Source: an uncultured Actinomycetes bacterium
GTDB taxonomy: Bacteria > Actinomycetota > Actinomycetes > Mycobacteriales > Mycobacteriaceae
Assembly: GCA_903911165.1 (NCBI GenBank)
Contig: CAIWCQ010000183.1
Coordinates: 1-23,067, forward strand
DNA length: 23,067 nucleotides
Reading direction: 5' to 3'
The notes under the pieces were generated by a model, which was not told the origin of the DNA, searched no databases, and saw only the letters and a list, made by a program, of their open reading frames with translations. The translations under genes were made by a program, and so were the position numbers. Shown here in pieces: positions 6,896 through 15,485 of this stretch (its first letter is position 1; each line of letters begins with the position of its first letter).

Positions 6896-9703
6896 TCAGG
6901 CTTTCTTGGCGGCGGTCTTCTTGGCAGCGGTCTTCTTCGCGGCGGTCTTCTTGCGGATCACCTTGGTGGTCGTGCGCTTGACCGGTCCACGGGCGCGCCG
7001 CTCGGCGAGCAACTCCGAGGCACGGTCGTCGGTGATGGTCAGCACGTCGTCGCCTTTGCGCAAACTCGCGTTGGTCTCACCGTCGGTCACGTAGGGGCCG
7101 AAGCGGCCATCCTTGATCACCATCGGCTTACCGGAACCGGCGTCGGTGCCCAGTTCACGCAGAGGAGGCGTGGCCGCGCCCTGTCGGCCGCGACGCTTGG
7201 GCTCGGCGTAGATCTTCAATGCCTCCTCCAGCGTGACACCGAAGATCTGGTCCTCACCCGTCAACGACCGAGAGTCGTTGCCGCGCTTCAGATATGGTCC
7301 GTAACGACCGTTTTGAGCCGTGATCTCCTCGCCGTTCGCCGGATCTACTCCAACCAGCCGCGGCAGCGAGAGCAGCTTCAGAGCGTCATCAAGGGTTACC
7401 GTCGCCACGTCCATCGAGGCGAACAATGACCCGGTGCGCGGCTTTGGTCCGGTCGGCTTCTTGCCTTTCTTCGCAGCGACCCCGTCCTCACCGTCATCCG
7501 GGGGTGGGGGCAACAGCTCGGTGACATACGGCCCGTAGCGGCCGTCCCTCGCGACGATTTCATGGCCGGACTCCGGATCGACACCGAGAACCCGACCCTC
7601 CTGTGGCGTGGCAAAAAGGGCCTCGGCCAGTTCGAGGGTGAGTTCGTCAGGAGTGATCTCCTCGTTGACATTGGCTCGCTGCGGCGTGGATTCGCCGTCC
7701 TCGCCGATGACCATCCGCTCCAGATAGGCCCCGTTCTTACCCGGCCGCACACAGATCGTGCGACCCTCAGCGTCGTCGAAGAGGCGGATGGAGTTGATCC
7801 CGCGGGCGTCGATGCCCTCGAGGTTGATTCCGATGAGCTTCTTCAGCCCGCCGGCGCGGGCGATCGAGTGCGGGACGCCGTGCTCGCCGCCGAAGTAAAA
7901 ATTGTGCAGCCAGTTCGTGCGTTGCTCATGACCGTTGGCGATCTCGTCAAGTTCGTCCTCCAGTGCCGCGGTGAAGTCGTAGTCGACCAACCGCCCGAAA
8001 TGCTGCTCGAGCAACCCGGTCACAGCGAAAGCCACCCACGACGGGACCAGTGCGGTGCCCTTCTTATAGACGTAGCCACGATCTTGAATGGTCTTGATGA
8101 TCGAGGAATACGTCGACGGGCGGCCGATCCCGAGATCCTCCAGTGCCTTGATCAGTGACGCCTCGGTGTACCGGGCCGGCGGGTTGGTGGCGTGGCCGTC
8201 GGCGGTCAACCGGGTGGCATCCACCCGTTGGCCCTGTCGCAGCTGAGGTAGCCGGCTCTCGGCGTCGTCGGCTTCGCCGCCGGCGAGGTCGTCGACGGTC
8301 TCGACATATGCCTTCAAGAAGCCTGGGAAGGTGATCGTTCGACCGCTCGCAGCGAAGGTCGCCTCGCATCCGTCGCTGGCGTTGCCATTAATCCGCAGGC
8401 TCAGCGTGGTGCCGCGGGCGTCGGCCATCTGCGAGGCAACCGTGCGCTGCCAGATCAATTCGTAGAGCCGGAACCCGTCGGTATCGAGTTCTGCATGCAG
8501 CGCACCCGGGGTGGCGAACGTCTCTCCCGCCGGGCGGATGGCCTCGTGGGCCTCCTGCGCGTTCTTGACCTTGCGGGTGTACTGCCGCGGGGTGGGATGG
8601 ACGTACTCATCGCCGTAAAGCTGGCGGGCCTGGTTGCGCGCTGCGTCAATCGCCGACTGCGACAGCGTGGTCGAGTCGGTCCGCATATAGGTGATGTAGC
8701 CGTTCTCGTAGAGCTTTTGGGCAACGCTCATGGTGCGCTCGGCGCTGAACCGGAGCTTGCGGCCGGCCTCCTGCTGCAGGGTCGAGGTCATGAACGGCGG
8801 GTACGGGCGACGGGTATAGGGCTTCTCCTCGACCGAAGCCACGGTCAGCGCGGCACCTGCCAGCCCAGAGGCAAGCGAACCGGTGGCGGCCTCGTCGAGC
8901 ACCAGCACCTCATCGGCCTTGCGTAACACTCCGAGGGAGTCGAAGTCCCGGCCGGTAGCCACCCGCTTAGCGTCGACGGTGACCAACCGAGCGGTGAACC
9001 TTGGCGGGGTGGCGTTCGGATCCGACACGCTGGCGTCCAACTCGGCCAGGATGTCCCAGTAGGACGCGCTACGGAAGGCCATCCGCTCGCGCTCGCGTTG
9101 GACGATGATCCGCGTCGCCACGGACTGCACCCGGCCGGCCGACAACCCCCGGCCCACCTTCTTCCACAGCACCGGGCTTACCTCGTAGCCGTACAACCGG
9201 TCCAGGATGCGGCGGGTCTCCTGGGCATCGACGAGGTCGGTGTCGAGATCGCGGGGATCATCGGCGGCGGCCCGGATCGCCGATTCGGTGATCTCGTGGA
9301 AGACCATCCGCCGGACCGGGATTTTAGGTTTGAGGGTCTCCAACAAATGCCAGGCGATGGCCTCGCCCTCGCGGTCACCGTCGGTGGCCAGATACAACTC
9401 GTCGACGTCTTTGAGCAGACTTTTGAGTTCTGCGACGGTGGCCTTCTTATCCGGGCTGATCACGTAGAGGGGTTCGAAGTCGTGGTCGACGTCGACGCCG
9501 GTGCGGGCCCAGGGCTCGGACTTGTACTTGGCCGGCACGTCGGCCGCGTTCTTCGGCAGGTCGCGGATGTGCCCCCGGGAGGACTCGACGATGTAATTCG
9601 GGCCCAGGTAACCGGCGATTTTGCGCGCCTTGGTGGGCGACTCGACGATGACGAGCCGACGGACGTTGTCGCGGGGTCCGCTTCCGCGGTCGTCGTCAGC
9701 CAA
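6896..9703 (-). CDS. topA: DNA topoisomerase I
   Basis: This 935-residue type IA topoisomerase relaxes negative supercoils and is close throughout to the actinobacterial TopA family. The TOPRIM domain starts at RRLVIVESPTKARK with E21 and has D108/D110 in DGDREGE. The active-site tyrosine is Y339 in YITYMRTDS. After about residue 600 come several C-terminal topoisomerase repeats (NGRYGPYLKRGNDSRSL and KDGRFGPYVTDGETNASL) that lack zinc-finger cysteines, as is usual in mycobacteria. The protein ends in a basic tail of KKTAA units, encoded by near-perfect 15-bp repeats around 6901-6955, which binds DNA nonspecifically. The start codon is TTG at 9703; the next upstream gene on this strand ends 102 bp away. 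Confidence 0.98.
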   Translation of the reverse strand: MADDDRGSGPRDNVRRLVIVESPTKARKIAGYLGPNYIVESSRGHIRDLPKNAADVPAKYKSEPWARTGVDVDHDFEPLYVISPDKKATVAELKSLLKDVDELYLATDGDREGEAIAWHLLETLKPKIPVRRMVFHEITESAIRAAADDPRDLDTDLVDAQETRRILDRLYGYEVSPVLWKKVGRGLSAGRVQSVATRIIVQRERERMAFRSASYWDILAELDASVSDPNATPPRFTARLVTVDAKRVATGRDFDSLGVLRKADEVLVLDEAATGSLASGLAGAALTVASVEEKPYTRRPYPPFMTSTLQQEAGRKLRFSAERTMSVAQKLYENGYITYMRTDSTTLSQSAIDAARNQARQLYGDEYVHPTPRQYTRKVKNAQEAHEAIRPAGETFATPGALHAELDTDGFRLYELIWQRTVASQMADARGTTLSLRINGNASDGCEATFAASGRTITFPGFLKAYVETVDDLAGGEADDAESRLPQLRQGQRVDATRLTADGHATNPPARYTEASLIKALEDLGIGRPSTYSSIIKTIQDRGYVYKKGTALVPSWVAFAVTGLLEQHFGRLVDYDFTAALEDELDEIANGHEQRTNWLHNFYFGGEHGVPHSIARAGGLKKLIGINLEGIDARGINSIRLFDDAEGRTICVRPGKNGAYLERMVIGEDGESTPQRANVNEEITPDELTLELAEALFATPQEGRVLGVDPESGHEIVARDGRYGPYVTELLPPPPDDGEDGVAAKKGKKPTGPKPRTGSLFASMDVATVTLDDALKLLSLPRLVGVDPANGEEITAQNGRYGPYLKRGNDSRSLTGEDQIFGVTLEEALKIYAEPKRRGRQGAATPPLRELGTDAGSGKPMVIKDGRFGPYVTDGETNASLRKGDDVLTITDDRASELLAERRARGPVKRTTTKVIRKKTAAKKTAAKKTAAKKA

Positions 9704-9731
9704 CTGCGCCTACGCTCCAATTCAGTCGTGT

Positions 9732-9743
9732 CCGGATATCCGG
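9732..9743. promoter_or_regulatory. 12-bp palindrome upstream of topA
   Basis: CCGGATATCCGG is a perfect palindrome about 30-40 bp before the topA start, in the 102-bp gap that should hold the topA promoter. It could be a dimeric repressor site. I see no clear -10/-35 pair to place it against, so the role is speculative. Confidence 0.3.
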
Positions 9744-9805
9744 TCCGTGGACAATTTCGCACCCTTAGACCGGCAGACGCAAACCGACCCCCGAGGTAGA
9801 CCCTC

Positions 9806-10384
9806 TCAGATTCGCGGCCAGGACTCCAACGCCTCGGGGCCGTCAGGTGGCTCCCCCACGTTCTCCACCAGGCGAGACAGTCGTCGCCGGCCGCCGATCC
9901 GCAGGGCCGGGTGCGCGCCGCGGGTACCGATCAGGGTTGGGGCAATACCTACCCGCATCAGGGCCGAAGCCAGCGCCGAATGGGTGTCGGGGGCATGCGG
10001 GTCCAAGCCCAGCAGGTACCGGTCGGCATCGGGGGTACCGGCCGCCAGGGTCCAGGCCCGCAACTCGCGGGGACCCGGCAGCCAGTGCGACGGAACCGTC
10101 TTGACCGCGCCACGGGTCCAGTCCGCGGCGATGCCGAGCAGTCGAGCGTCAACCGCGGTACGCACCAGCGGGTTGTCCTCCTCGGTCCGGGAAATCTCGG
10201 CCCGCAGGCCGGCCGCGACAATCATGTCGGCCAGCGCGGCTGCCCGCCAATCCGCCTCGACCACCACCGAGAGCCTGGCCCCTTCCCCGACCATCACCAC
10301 CTGGCCGGCCGCCGCGAGCACCCCGGCGAGATCGGTGAACGCAGGGGGCACCGCCTCGGCAGAGAAGAACGACAGCTGGCTCAC
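9806..10384 (-). CDS. Conserved actinobacterial hypothetical protein (Rv3647c-like)
   Basis: This 192-residue protein sits between cspA and topA, where M. tuberculosis has Rv3647c. I do not know its function. It starts MSQLSFFSAEAVPPAFTDLAGVLAAAGQVV. The middle contains an acidic RTEEDNPLVRTAVDARLLG stretch and a WTRGAVKTVPSHWLPGPRELRAWTLAAG segment, and the C-terminus is basic (RIGGRRRLSRLVENVGEPP). There are no membrane helices, signal peptide or cysteine clusters, so it is probably cytosolic. Retention next to topA and cspA suggests a housekeeping role, but that is only context. ATG 10384 is the first good start; it lies about 130 bp downstream of the cspA stop, past the cspA terminator. 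Confidence 0.85.
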   Translation of the reverse strand: MSQLSFFSAEAVPPAFTDLAGVLAAAGQVVMVGEGARLSVVVEADWRAAALADMIVAAGLRAEISRTEEDNPLVRTAVDARLLGIAADWTRGAVKTVPSHWLPGPRELRAWTLAAGTPDADRYLLGLDPHAPDTHSALASALMRVGIAPTLIGTRGAHPALRIGGRRRLSRLVENVGEPPDGPEALESWPRI

Positions 10385-10455
10385 GATTCGACAGTAGGGC
10401 AGCCAACGACACGGTCTGCGCTGCCGGGCCCATCCGGCGCCGCCGGAAACGACAA

Positions 10456-10494
10456 CACCCCCGCGGGGCCCGGTGTTCGGGCCCCGCGGGGGTG
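10456..10494 (-). terminator. cspA terminator, perfect 17-bp stem
   Basis: Arms 10456-10472 and 10478-10494 are exact reverse complements of 17 bp around a 5-nt loop, beginning 20 bp after the cspA stop. On the minus strand the stem is followed by TTGTCGTTTCC, a weak T tract. It would also insulate the downstream Rv3647c-like gene from the highly expressed cold-shock transcript. Confidence 0.85.
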
Positions 10495-10514
10495 CTCGTC
10501 AGAGTTGGCGTCTT

Positions 10515-10718
10515 TCAGACGGCGCGAACGCCGGTGGCCTGGGGCCCCTTGGGGCTTTGGCCTACCTCGAACTCAACTTTCTGGTTCTCCTCCAAGGTGC
10601 GGAAGCCCGAACCCTGAATCTCCGTGTAGTGGACGAAAACATCGGCGGAGCCGTCCTCCGGAGCGATGAAGCCGAAGCCCTTCTCCGCGTTGAACCACTT
10701 CACAGTTCCCTGTGGCAT
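10515..10718 (-). CDS. cspA: Cold-shock protein
   Basis: A 67-residue single cold-shock domain that binds single-stranded RNA and DNA and acts as an RNA chaperone. It begins [18 protein letters not shown] with RNP1 (KGFGFI) and continues with RNP2 (VFVHY), both intact; length is that of a normal CspA. The frame is open far upstream, but ATG 10718 is the correct start because it is preceded by AAGGAAAG at good spacing and begins the domain exactly. It corresponds by position to Rv3648c. The gene is divergent from the helicase across 270 bp and so probably has a long 5' leader, which in this family often controls temperature-dependent translation. Confidence 0.97.
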   Translation of the reverse strand: MPQGTVKWFNAEKGFGFIAPEDGSADVFVHYTEIQGSGFRTLEENQKVEFEVGQSPKGPQATGVRAV

Positions 10719-10988
10719 TTTTCGTACTTTCCTTCTTTTCCGGGAGCAATCTACCCATGTTCGACGTAGATCGGGCCGGTTGAGACCGCCATCCTTCTTG
10801 GTTGTGCCGAGAAGAACCCCGGCGCAGACCCTCGCAGGAACCGCGACCGCAACGTCGATCCTGCGAAGCGCCAAACACGAACACAGAAGCTGCGACCGAG
10901 GTAATCCAATCACGTTCGGCTCGGTTAGGACAGTATCGGCGACAATTCGTGCGTCAGGCTCAAGGCGGGACGGGACAAGGGGGACGGC
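10719..10988. other. Divergent non-coding gap between cspA and the helicase
   Basis: No convincing protein gene lies in these 270 bp. It must contain the cspA promoter and leader on the minus strand and the helicase promoter on the plus strand. The cspA ribosome binding site is at its lower edge. I could not assign -10 elements with confidence. Confidence 0.5.
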
Positions 10989-13319
10989 GTGGTGAGTTTC
11001 GGCAGCGAGTTGCTGGCCGCCGTGTGCGGCGAGGCCGACGGCGCAGTGCGCGCCTCGCTGCGCCACGTCACTGAGATGCCCGCGCGCCGCGCCGAGTCGC
11101 GCGAATGGCCGCCCTGGGTCGGAACCGATCTGCTCGACGCTCTGCGCGACCGGGGTATCACCGCCGCGTGGTCCCACCAAATCGAGGCCGCCGAATTCGC
11201 CCACTCCGGTCGCGACGTGGTGATCAGCACCGGCACCGCTTCCGGTAAGTCGTTGGCGTTCCAGCTGCCGATCATGGACGCTCTGGCTCGCGATCCCCGG
11301 GCCCGGGCACTGTATCTGTCGCCGACGAAAGCACTCGGCCACGATCAGCTGCGCTGCGCGCACGAGCTGAGCGCCGCCGTGCCGCGCCTGGCCGACGTCG
11401 CACCGAGTGCTTACGACGGCGACACCGGCCCCGAGGTTCGCCGCTTCGCCCGTGAACGTTCACGCTGGCTGTTCTCCAACCCGGACATGATCCACGTGTC
11501 AATGCTGCGCAATCACGCCCGCTGGGCGATTTTCCTTCGCGGGCTCCGCTACATCGTGGTCGACGAATGTCATTACTACCGAGGTGTTTTCGGTTCGAAT
11601 GTGGCAATGATCCTGCGGCGCCTGCTACGGCTGTGCGACCGCTACCGCTCCCCCGGTTCAGCCGCTGCGACCGTGATCTTCGCCAGTGCCACCACAGCCG
11701 CACCAGGCGCTACCGCAGCCGAGCTGATCGGACGGCCCGTCGAGGAGGTCGTGGTGGACGGATCACCGCAGGGGGCACGCACGATCGCGTTGTGGGAGCC
11801 CGCGTTGCGCACCGATCTGCGCGGAGAGAACGGCGCGCCGGTGCGTCGTTCCGCGGGCGCCGACGCCGCCCGGATGTTGGCCGACCTGGTGGTGCAGGGC
11901 GCGCGAACGCTGGCCTTCGTGCGGTCGCGGCGAGGGGCCGAACTGATCGCACTCGCCGCCCGAGCGCGACTGGAGGACATAGCGCCGCACCTGCGGGACA
12001 CGGTGGCCTCCTACCGTGCCGGCTATCTCGCCGAGGACCGCCGCGCGATCGAACGGGCACTGTCCGGAGGGGCGGTGCGCGGACTGGCCACCACCAATGC
12101 CCTGGAATTGGGTATCGACATCGCCGGGTTGGACGCCGTGCTGCTGGCCGGATTCCCGGGAACGGTGACCTCGTTCTGGCAGCAGGCGGGCCGATGCGGT
12201 CGGCGGGGTCAGGGCGCCCTGGTCGTTCTGGTCGCCCGGGATGACCCGCTGGACACCTTCTTGGTCCACCACCCGGAGGCGCTACTCGGCAAGCCCGTCG
12301 AGCGGGTGGTCATCGACCCGACCAACCCCTACGTCGTGGGCCCGCAGTTACTTTGTGCTGCAACTGAATTGCCCCTCACGGAGCAAGAGGTAGAGGCGTG
12401 GAAAGCTGAACCGGTCATCGCGGCACTGGTCGCCGACGGATTGTTGCGCCGCCGCGCCGGACGGTACTTTCCTGCTGTCGGAACAGACCCGCACGACGCC
12501 GTCGACATCCGCGGCACAGCCGGCGGCAGTGTTGCCATCGTGGAGGCCGGCACTGGTCGGATACTGGGGAGCACCGAGGCCGCCCGGGCGCCGGCGACCG
12601 TGCACCCCGGGGCGGTTTACCTGCACCAGGGCGAAAGCTATCTGGTTGACTCGCTCAGCCTTGAGGACCGGGTGGCGTTCGTTCACGCCGAGGATCCCGG
12701 GTACGCGACATACCCCAGGGAGATCACCGACATCACCGTGACGGGCACCGGCGAACGTGCCAACCACGGCGCGGTGGCACTGGGCCTGGTTCCGGTATCG
12801 GTCACCCACCAGGTGATCGGTTTCCTCCGGCGCTCACTTTCTGGCGAAGTGATCGACTTCGTGGAATTGGACCTGCCCGAACAGAGCCTGGAAACCACCG
12901 CGGTGATGTACACCGTGACGCCAGAAGCTCTGCTGAACAACGGGATCGAACCATCTCGAATACCGGGTTCTCTGCACGCCGCCGAGCACGCTGCGATCGG
13001 CCTGCTGCCCCTGGTCGCAAGTTGCGATCGGGGGGACATCGGCGGACTCTCCACCGCCGTGGGTGAGGAGGGCCTGCCGACAGTGTTCGTCTACGACGGT
13101 CACCCCGGCGGTGCCGGCTTCGCCGAACGCGGTTACCGCCTGGCCGCTACCTGGCTGCGGGCGACACTGCAGGCGATCGAAGCGTGTGAGTGCCCGCGAG
13201 GATGCCCATCCTGTGTGCAGTCACCCAAATGCGGAAACGGCAACGACCCACTCGACAAAGACGGTGCCGCCGTCGTCTTGCGGTCAGTGCTGGCCCACTT
13301 GCCCGCGGACCAGCACTAA
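10989..13319 (+). CDS. DEAD/DEAH superfamily 2 helicase with DUF1998 cysteine cluster (Rv3649-like, MrfA-type)
   Basis: This 776-residue ATP-dependent helicase has motif I TGTASGKS near residues 80-87, motif II DECH in [10 protein letters not shown], motif III ASATT, and a second RecA domain ending in motif [12 protein letters not shown]. The C-terminal third is the DUF1998 region with a metal-binding cluster C733-x-C735-x3-C739-x2-C742, plus C748. This architecture is that of Bacillus MrfA/YprA, a 3'-5' helicase acting in repair of mitomycin-type DNA lesions; that role is known for the family and inferred here. GTG 10989 and GTG 10992 are both possible starts. The C-terminus, ADQH, ends before a 227-bp gap. 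It is divergent from cspA. Confidence 0.93.
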   Translation: MVSFGSELLAAVCGEADGAVRASLRHVTEMPARRAESREWPPWVGTDLLDALRDRGITAAWSHQIEAAEFAHSGRDVVISTGTASGKSLAFQLPIMDALARDPRARALYLSPTKALGHDQLRCAHELSAAVPRLADVAPSAYDGDTGPEVRRFARERSRWLFSNPDMIHVSMLRNHARWAIFLRGLRYIVVDECHYYRGVFGSNVAMILRRLLRLCDRYRSPGSAAATVIFASATTAAPGATAAELIGRPVEEVVVDGSPQGARTIALWEPALRTDLRGENGAPVRRSAGADAARMLADLVVQGARTLAFVRSRRGAELIALAARARLEDIAPHLRDTVASYRAGYLAEDRRAIERALSGGAVRGLATTNALELGIDIAGLDAVLLAGFPGTVTSFWQQAGRCGRRGQGALVVLVARDDPLDTFLVHHPEALLGKPVERVVIDPTNPYVVGPQLLCAATELPLTEQEVEAWKAEPVIAALVADGLLRRRAGRYFPAVGTDPHDAVDIRGTAGGSVAIVEAGTGRILGSTEAARAPATVHPGAVYLHQGESYLVDSLSLEDRVAFVHAEDPGYATYPREITDITVTGTGERANHGAVALGLVPVSVTHQVIGFLRRSLSGEVIDFVELDLPEQSLETTAVMYTVTPEALLNNGIEPSRIPGSLHAAEHAAIGLLPLVASCDRGDIGGLSTAVGEEGLPTVFVYDGHPGGAGFAERGYRLAATWLRATLQAIEACECPRGCPSCVQSPKCGNGNDPLDKDGAAVVLRSVLAHLPADQH

Positions 13320-13534
13320 CCCAGACTCCGACCGACCCCTCGAGCGGTCGACTGCCAATACGGGAAATCACAGCGACATGAATAGAAAGCCGACACGATC
13401 GGACAACGCGATCCGTGCAGCAAGATGACCCTAAGGTCCGCTGGCAAACCCTACGCCGCGGATATCGAGGCGGCAAGCGATCGGGTCGGTTGAACCCCGA
13501 GGCCGACACCGTCCCGGATGTCGTAGCACGCCGT

Positions 13535-13540
13535 TAGACT
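13535..13540 (+). promoter_or_regulatory. -10 element for a leaderless mRNA
   Basis: TAGACT fits the mycobacterial TANNNT -10 pattern and ends 7 bases before the GTG at 13547, so transcription would begin at the start codon itself. There is no ribosome binding site upstream, which fits. No clear -35 is seen. The rest of the 227-bp gap (13320-13546) shows nothing else I can name. Confidence 0.5.
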
Positions 13541-13546
13541 TTCTTC

Positions 13547-14551
13547 GTGACGCAGGGCTGGTTGCTGGTAGAGACTCTCGGCGACCAACCCGTCGTCGTC
13601 GCCCAGGGTCGGCAAATGAAGAATTTCGTACCACTGGCGGGTTTTCTGCGCCGCAATCCGAACCTGGCTGCCATCGCGACCGCGATCGCCGAGACCGTCG
13701 CGAGCGGGCAGGGCTTGGTCAGCATCACGCCGAAAACCAATCGGGTGATCCGCACCGAACCGGTCACCATGACCGGCGGCCAGATCCACGGGGTGCACGT
13801 CTGGTGCGGCCCACCCGACGATGAGCCTCCCGAGCGCCCACTTCCCGGCCCACTGCTGTGGGACTTCACGCTGGGCGAGTCCAGCGGAAGCATCCAATAT
13901 CTGATCAATGCCGGGATGGATCCGGTCACGGAGCCGACCACCGGCCGCAGTTTCGTGGACGACATCCCCACTCGCAGCCTCAATCGTGACGAGGCGAAGG
14001 TGCTGGCGCAGACCCTCGATGCCGCACCCGACCGAACGTATTGTGCAACCTGGGAATTCACCGACAAGCTGGGCGGTTTTCGCCGGGTGGGTTTCGTCGT
14101 TCGCACCGCTATGGAATCGATGGAAGACGGCAGCGAACACCTGATCGCCCGGGCGATGAACCTCGTCGATGAGGTATGGGCCGCACCACCAGTGCCTGAC
14201 CAACTAGCGGAGCGCGTCCTGGGCGGTTTGGCCGAGCCTGGTGTGTATCGGCTTTTGATCGACCTGAATACCTGGATGCCCCTGAAGTGGCTCGATGATC
14301 CCTGCCCGTACTTCGACTGGCGATCCGGAGCGCAGATGCACCCCGATGATCGCTCGGAATACTCAGACCGGATGACCGAGGAACTTCAGTCCGGCTCCAC
14401 GAGTGCGGTCCTGCGCCTGCCCGGCAACGACGGCGCCGACTGGGTCCCCCTGCACGTCACCATCAATCGATTAGAACTGGACACCGGAGTCTTTGCCGGC
14501 CTGGTGACGCTGCGCCAGCCCGCCGAGGACGAACTCCACCCCAGTTACTGA
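13547..14551 (+). CDS. Rv3651-like conserved mycobacterial protein, possibly with PAS/GAF-type domains
   Basis: This 334-residue protein begins MTQGWLLVETLGDQPVVVAQGRQMKNFVPL. Position and sequence character match M. tuberculosis Rv3651. I recall that protein as having PAS/GAF-like sensory modules, but no ligand-binding residues can be named from sequence alone. The C-terminal third has a PAS-like look (DWRSGAQMHPDDRSEYSDRM, then VTINRLELDTGVFAGLVTLR). There is no signal peptide or membrane helix, so it is probably cytosolic. The GTG start lies directly at a predicted transcription start. In M. tuberculosis PE/PGRS genes follow here; in this genome the tad cluster follows directly, convergent, 13 bp away. 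A minus-strand open frame at 13451-14203 is a GC-driven shadow. Function unknown. Confidence 0.85.
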   Translation: MTQGWLLVETLGDQPVVVAQGRQMKNFVPLAGFLRRNPNLAAIATAIAETVASGQGLVSITPKTNRVIRTEPVTMTGGQIHGVHVWCGPPDDEPPERPLPGPLLWDFTLGESSGSIQYLINAGMDPVTEPTTGRSFVDDIPTRSLNRDEAKVLAQTLDAAPDRTYCATWEFTDKLGGFRRVGFVVRTAMESMEDGSEHLIARAMNLVDEVWAAPPVPDQLAERVLGGLAEPGVYRLLIDLNTWMPLKWLDDPCPYFDWRSGAQMHPDDRSEYSDRMTEELQSGSTSAVLRLPGNDGADWVPLHVTINRLELDTGVFAGLVTLRQPAEDELHPSY

Positions 14552-14564
14552 TCCACCCCAGTCA

Positions 14565-14903
14565 CTAGTCCACCGAGGATGGGCCGGCGCGAGCCGAGGC
14601 GCGCGCCACGCCCCCGAGCCGACCGCTCGTCGGAACGGTTGTGGTGACCACGACGTCGAGTTGATCGACATCGCACCCCGCCAGCACCGCCCCCATGGCG
14701 GCGGCAAGTCGGCGGGCCTGCCCGCAGGCGGCCACCGGTCCGAGGGGCAACCGGACAGCAGCTGCCAGCGCCGCCAGATCGGCCGCCGCCTGCGCACGGT
14801 GCCGCGCCAGCGCCGCGGTTCCGATCATGATTCCGCCGGCACTGCCGGTCACCACGATGGCGACCAGCGCTGCGGCCAGTACGGTGGCGGCTCCGGCGTC
14901 ATC
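14565..14903 (-). CDS. Rv3654c-like TadE-type pseudopilin (start uncertain)
   Basis: About 112 residues reading DDAGAATVLAAALVAIVV at the N-terminus, a single hydrophobic segment, then ARHRAQAAADLAALAAA, a pattern typical of the Rv3654c family of small TadE-like secreted or envelope proteins. The C-terminus is a Gly/Ala/Arg-rich tail ending PSSVD. No ATG, GTG or TTG lies in frame near the N-terminus. The ATG at 14902, which overlaps the tadE stop as TGATGA, is one base out of phase. Initiation is therefore unclear: a non-canonical codon, a frameshift, or a missing base. It is the last gene of the tad cluster. The M. tuberculosis homologue has been reported as secreted into macrophages; that is not testable here. 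Confidence 0.75.
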   Translation of the reverse strand, partial: DDAGAATVLAAALVAIVVTGSAGGIMIGTAALARHRAQAAADLAALAAAVRLPLGPVAACGQARRLAAAMGAVLAGCDVDQLDVVVTTTVPTSGRLGGVARASARAGPSSVD

Positions 14904-15219
14904 AGCGACCGGCCTCGGTGAGCGAGACGGCCTCCCCGACGATGACGACCCCGGGCAGCATCGGCGACCGGCTGCTGACCCTGGCGACCACGTACCCGCC
15001 GTCACGGCGAAGATCCATCGAAGCCCCCGCCGGGACGAGACCGGCGACCGCCGCGGCGGTCGCCGGATCGCCGCGCGCCGCCAACCGGGCCGCCTCCCGC
15101 GCGGCGTCGAGGCAACGCATCTGCAGCGAAACCGCGACGAGGCCCGCGCAACACAGCACCATGACGGCCACCAGGGTGGCGATGGCCAGTGCGGCCTCGA
15201 CGGTGCCGAACCCGCCATC
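14902..15219 (-). CDS. tadE: TadE-like pseudopilin, Rv3655c-like (start uncertain)
   Basis: About 105 residues with a class III prepilin-type N-terminus, GGFGTVEAALAIATLVAVMVL. Glycine comes before the predicted cut site and Glu lies at +5, as in TadE/F minor pilins. The hydrophobic helix is followed by RCLDAAREAARLAARGD, also typical. The frame continues upstream into flp without a canonical start. The tempting GTG-ATG at 15221-15216 is one base out of phase, and the in-frame ATG inside the helix would delete the processing site. The first in-frame residue after the flp stop region is about 15219, which I use as an approximate boundary. It would be a minor pseudopilin of the tad assembly. 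It sits just after flp, so translational coupling is likely. Confidence 0.75.
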   Translation of the reverse strand, partial: DGGFGTVEAALAIATLVAVMVLCCAGLVAVSLQMRCLDAAREAARLAARGDPATAAAVAGLVPAGASMDLRRDGGYVVARVSSRSPMLPGVVIVGEAVSLTEAGR

Positions 15220-15224
15220 ACCGG

Positions 15225-15428
15225 CTAGACCCTGGTGTTCAGCGCACGGTTGATGATGTTGGTCAGCGCGCCGACGATCGAGTCGCCGGTGACCACACCG
15301 TAGAGAATCGCGCCGAACGCCGCGGCGGCGATTGTGCCGATGGCGTACTCCACCGTCGACATCCCTGCCTCTTCGACCACCAACGCGGTCACCCTGCACC
15401 GGATCCTCCGATTCAGTTTGAGCAGCAT
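15225..15428 (-). CDS. flp: Flp-type pilin (Rv3656c-like, DUF4244)
   Basis: A 67-residue major pilin candidate. A basic leader (MLLKLNRRIR) precedes the prepilin peptidase site G22|M23 in EEAGMSTVEYAIGTIAAAA, with the required Glu at +5 (E27). After that come a hydrophobic assembly helix and a short tail (NIINRALNTRV). Size and layout match actinobacterial Flp/DUF4244 pilins. The start ATG has an excellent ribosome binding site, AAGAAGGGATGAG. It lies 57 bp after tadC, the widest gap in the cluster, which may allow separate and higher expression. No prepilin peptidase (TadV) is encoded in the window, so processing must come from elsewhere. Confidence 0.93.
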   Translation of the reverse strand: MLLKLNRRIRCRVTALVVEEAGMSTVEYAIGTIAAAAFGAILYGVVTGDSIVGALTNIINRALNTRV

Positions 15429-15485
15429 TTCTCATCCCTTCTTGTTGACATCGACTGTGTTGACACCGGTGACCTTCCGCGTGGA

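Noticed and set aside
6901..6955. Repeat array at the end of topA as a CRISPR or mobile repeat
   Set aside because: The 15-bp units simply encode the KKTAA lysine-rich tail of TopA; there are no spacers.
13451..14203. 250-residue minus-strand open frame opposite the Rv3651-like gene
   Set aside because: It lies wholly opposite a gene with family match and a good start; its composition is the usual GC shadow, with no recognisable motif.
14565..15221. Single 218-residue gene spanning tadE and the Rv3654c-like gene
   Set aside because: The first half is a +1 shadow of tadE with Arg/Trp/Pro-rich nonsense; only the second half matches a protein family.
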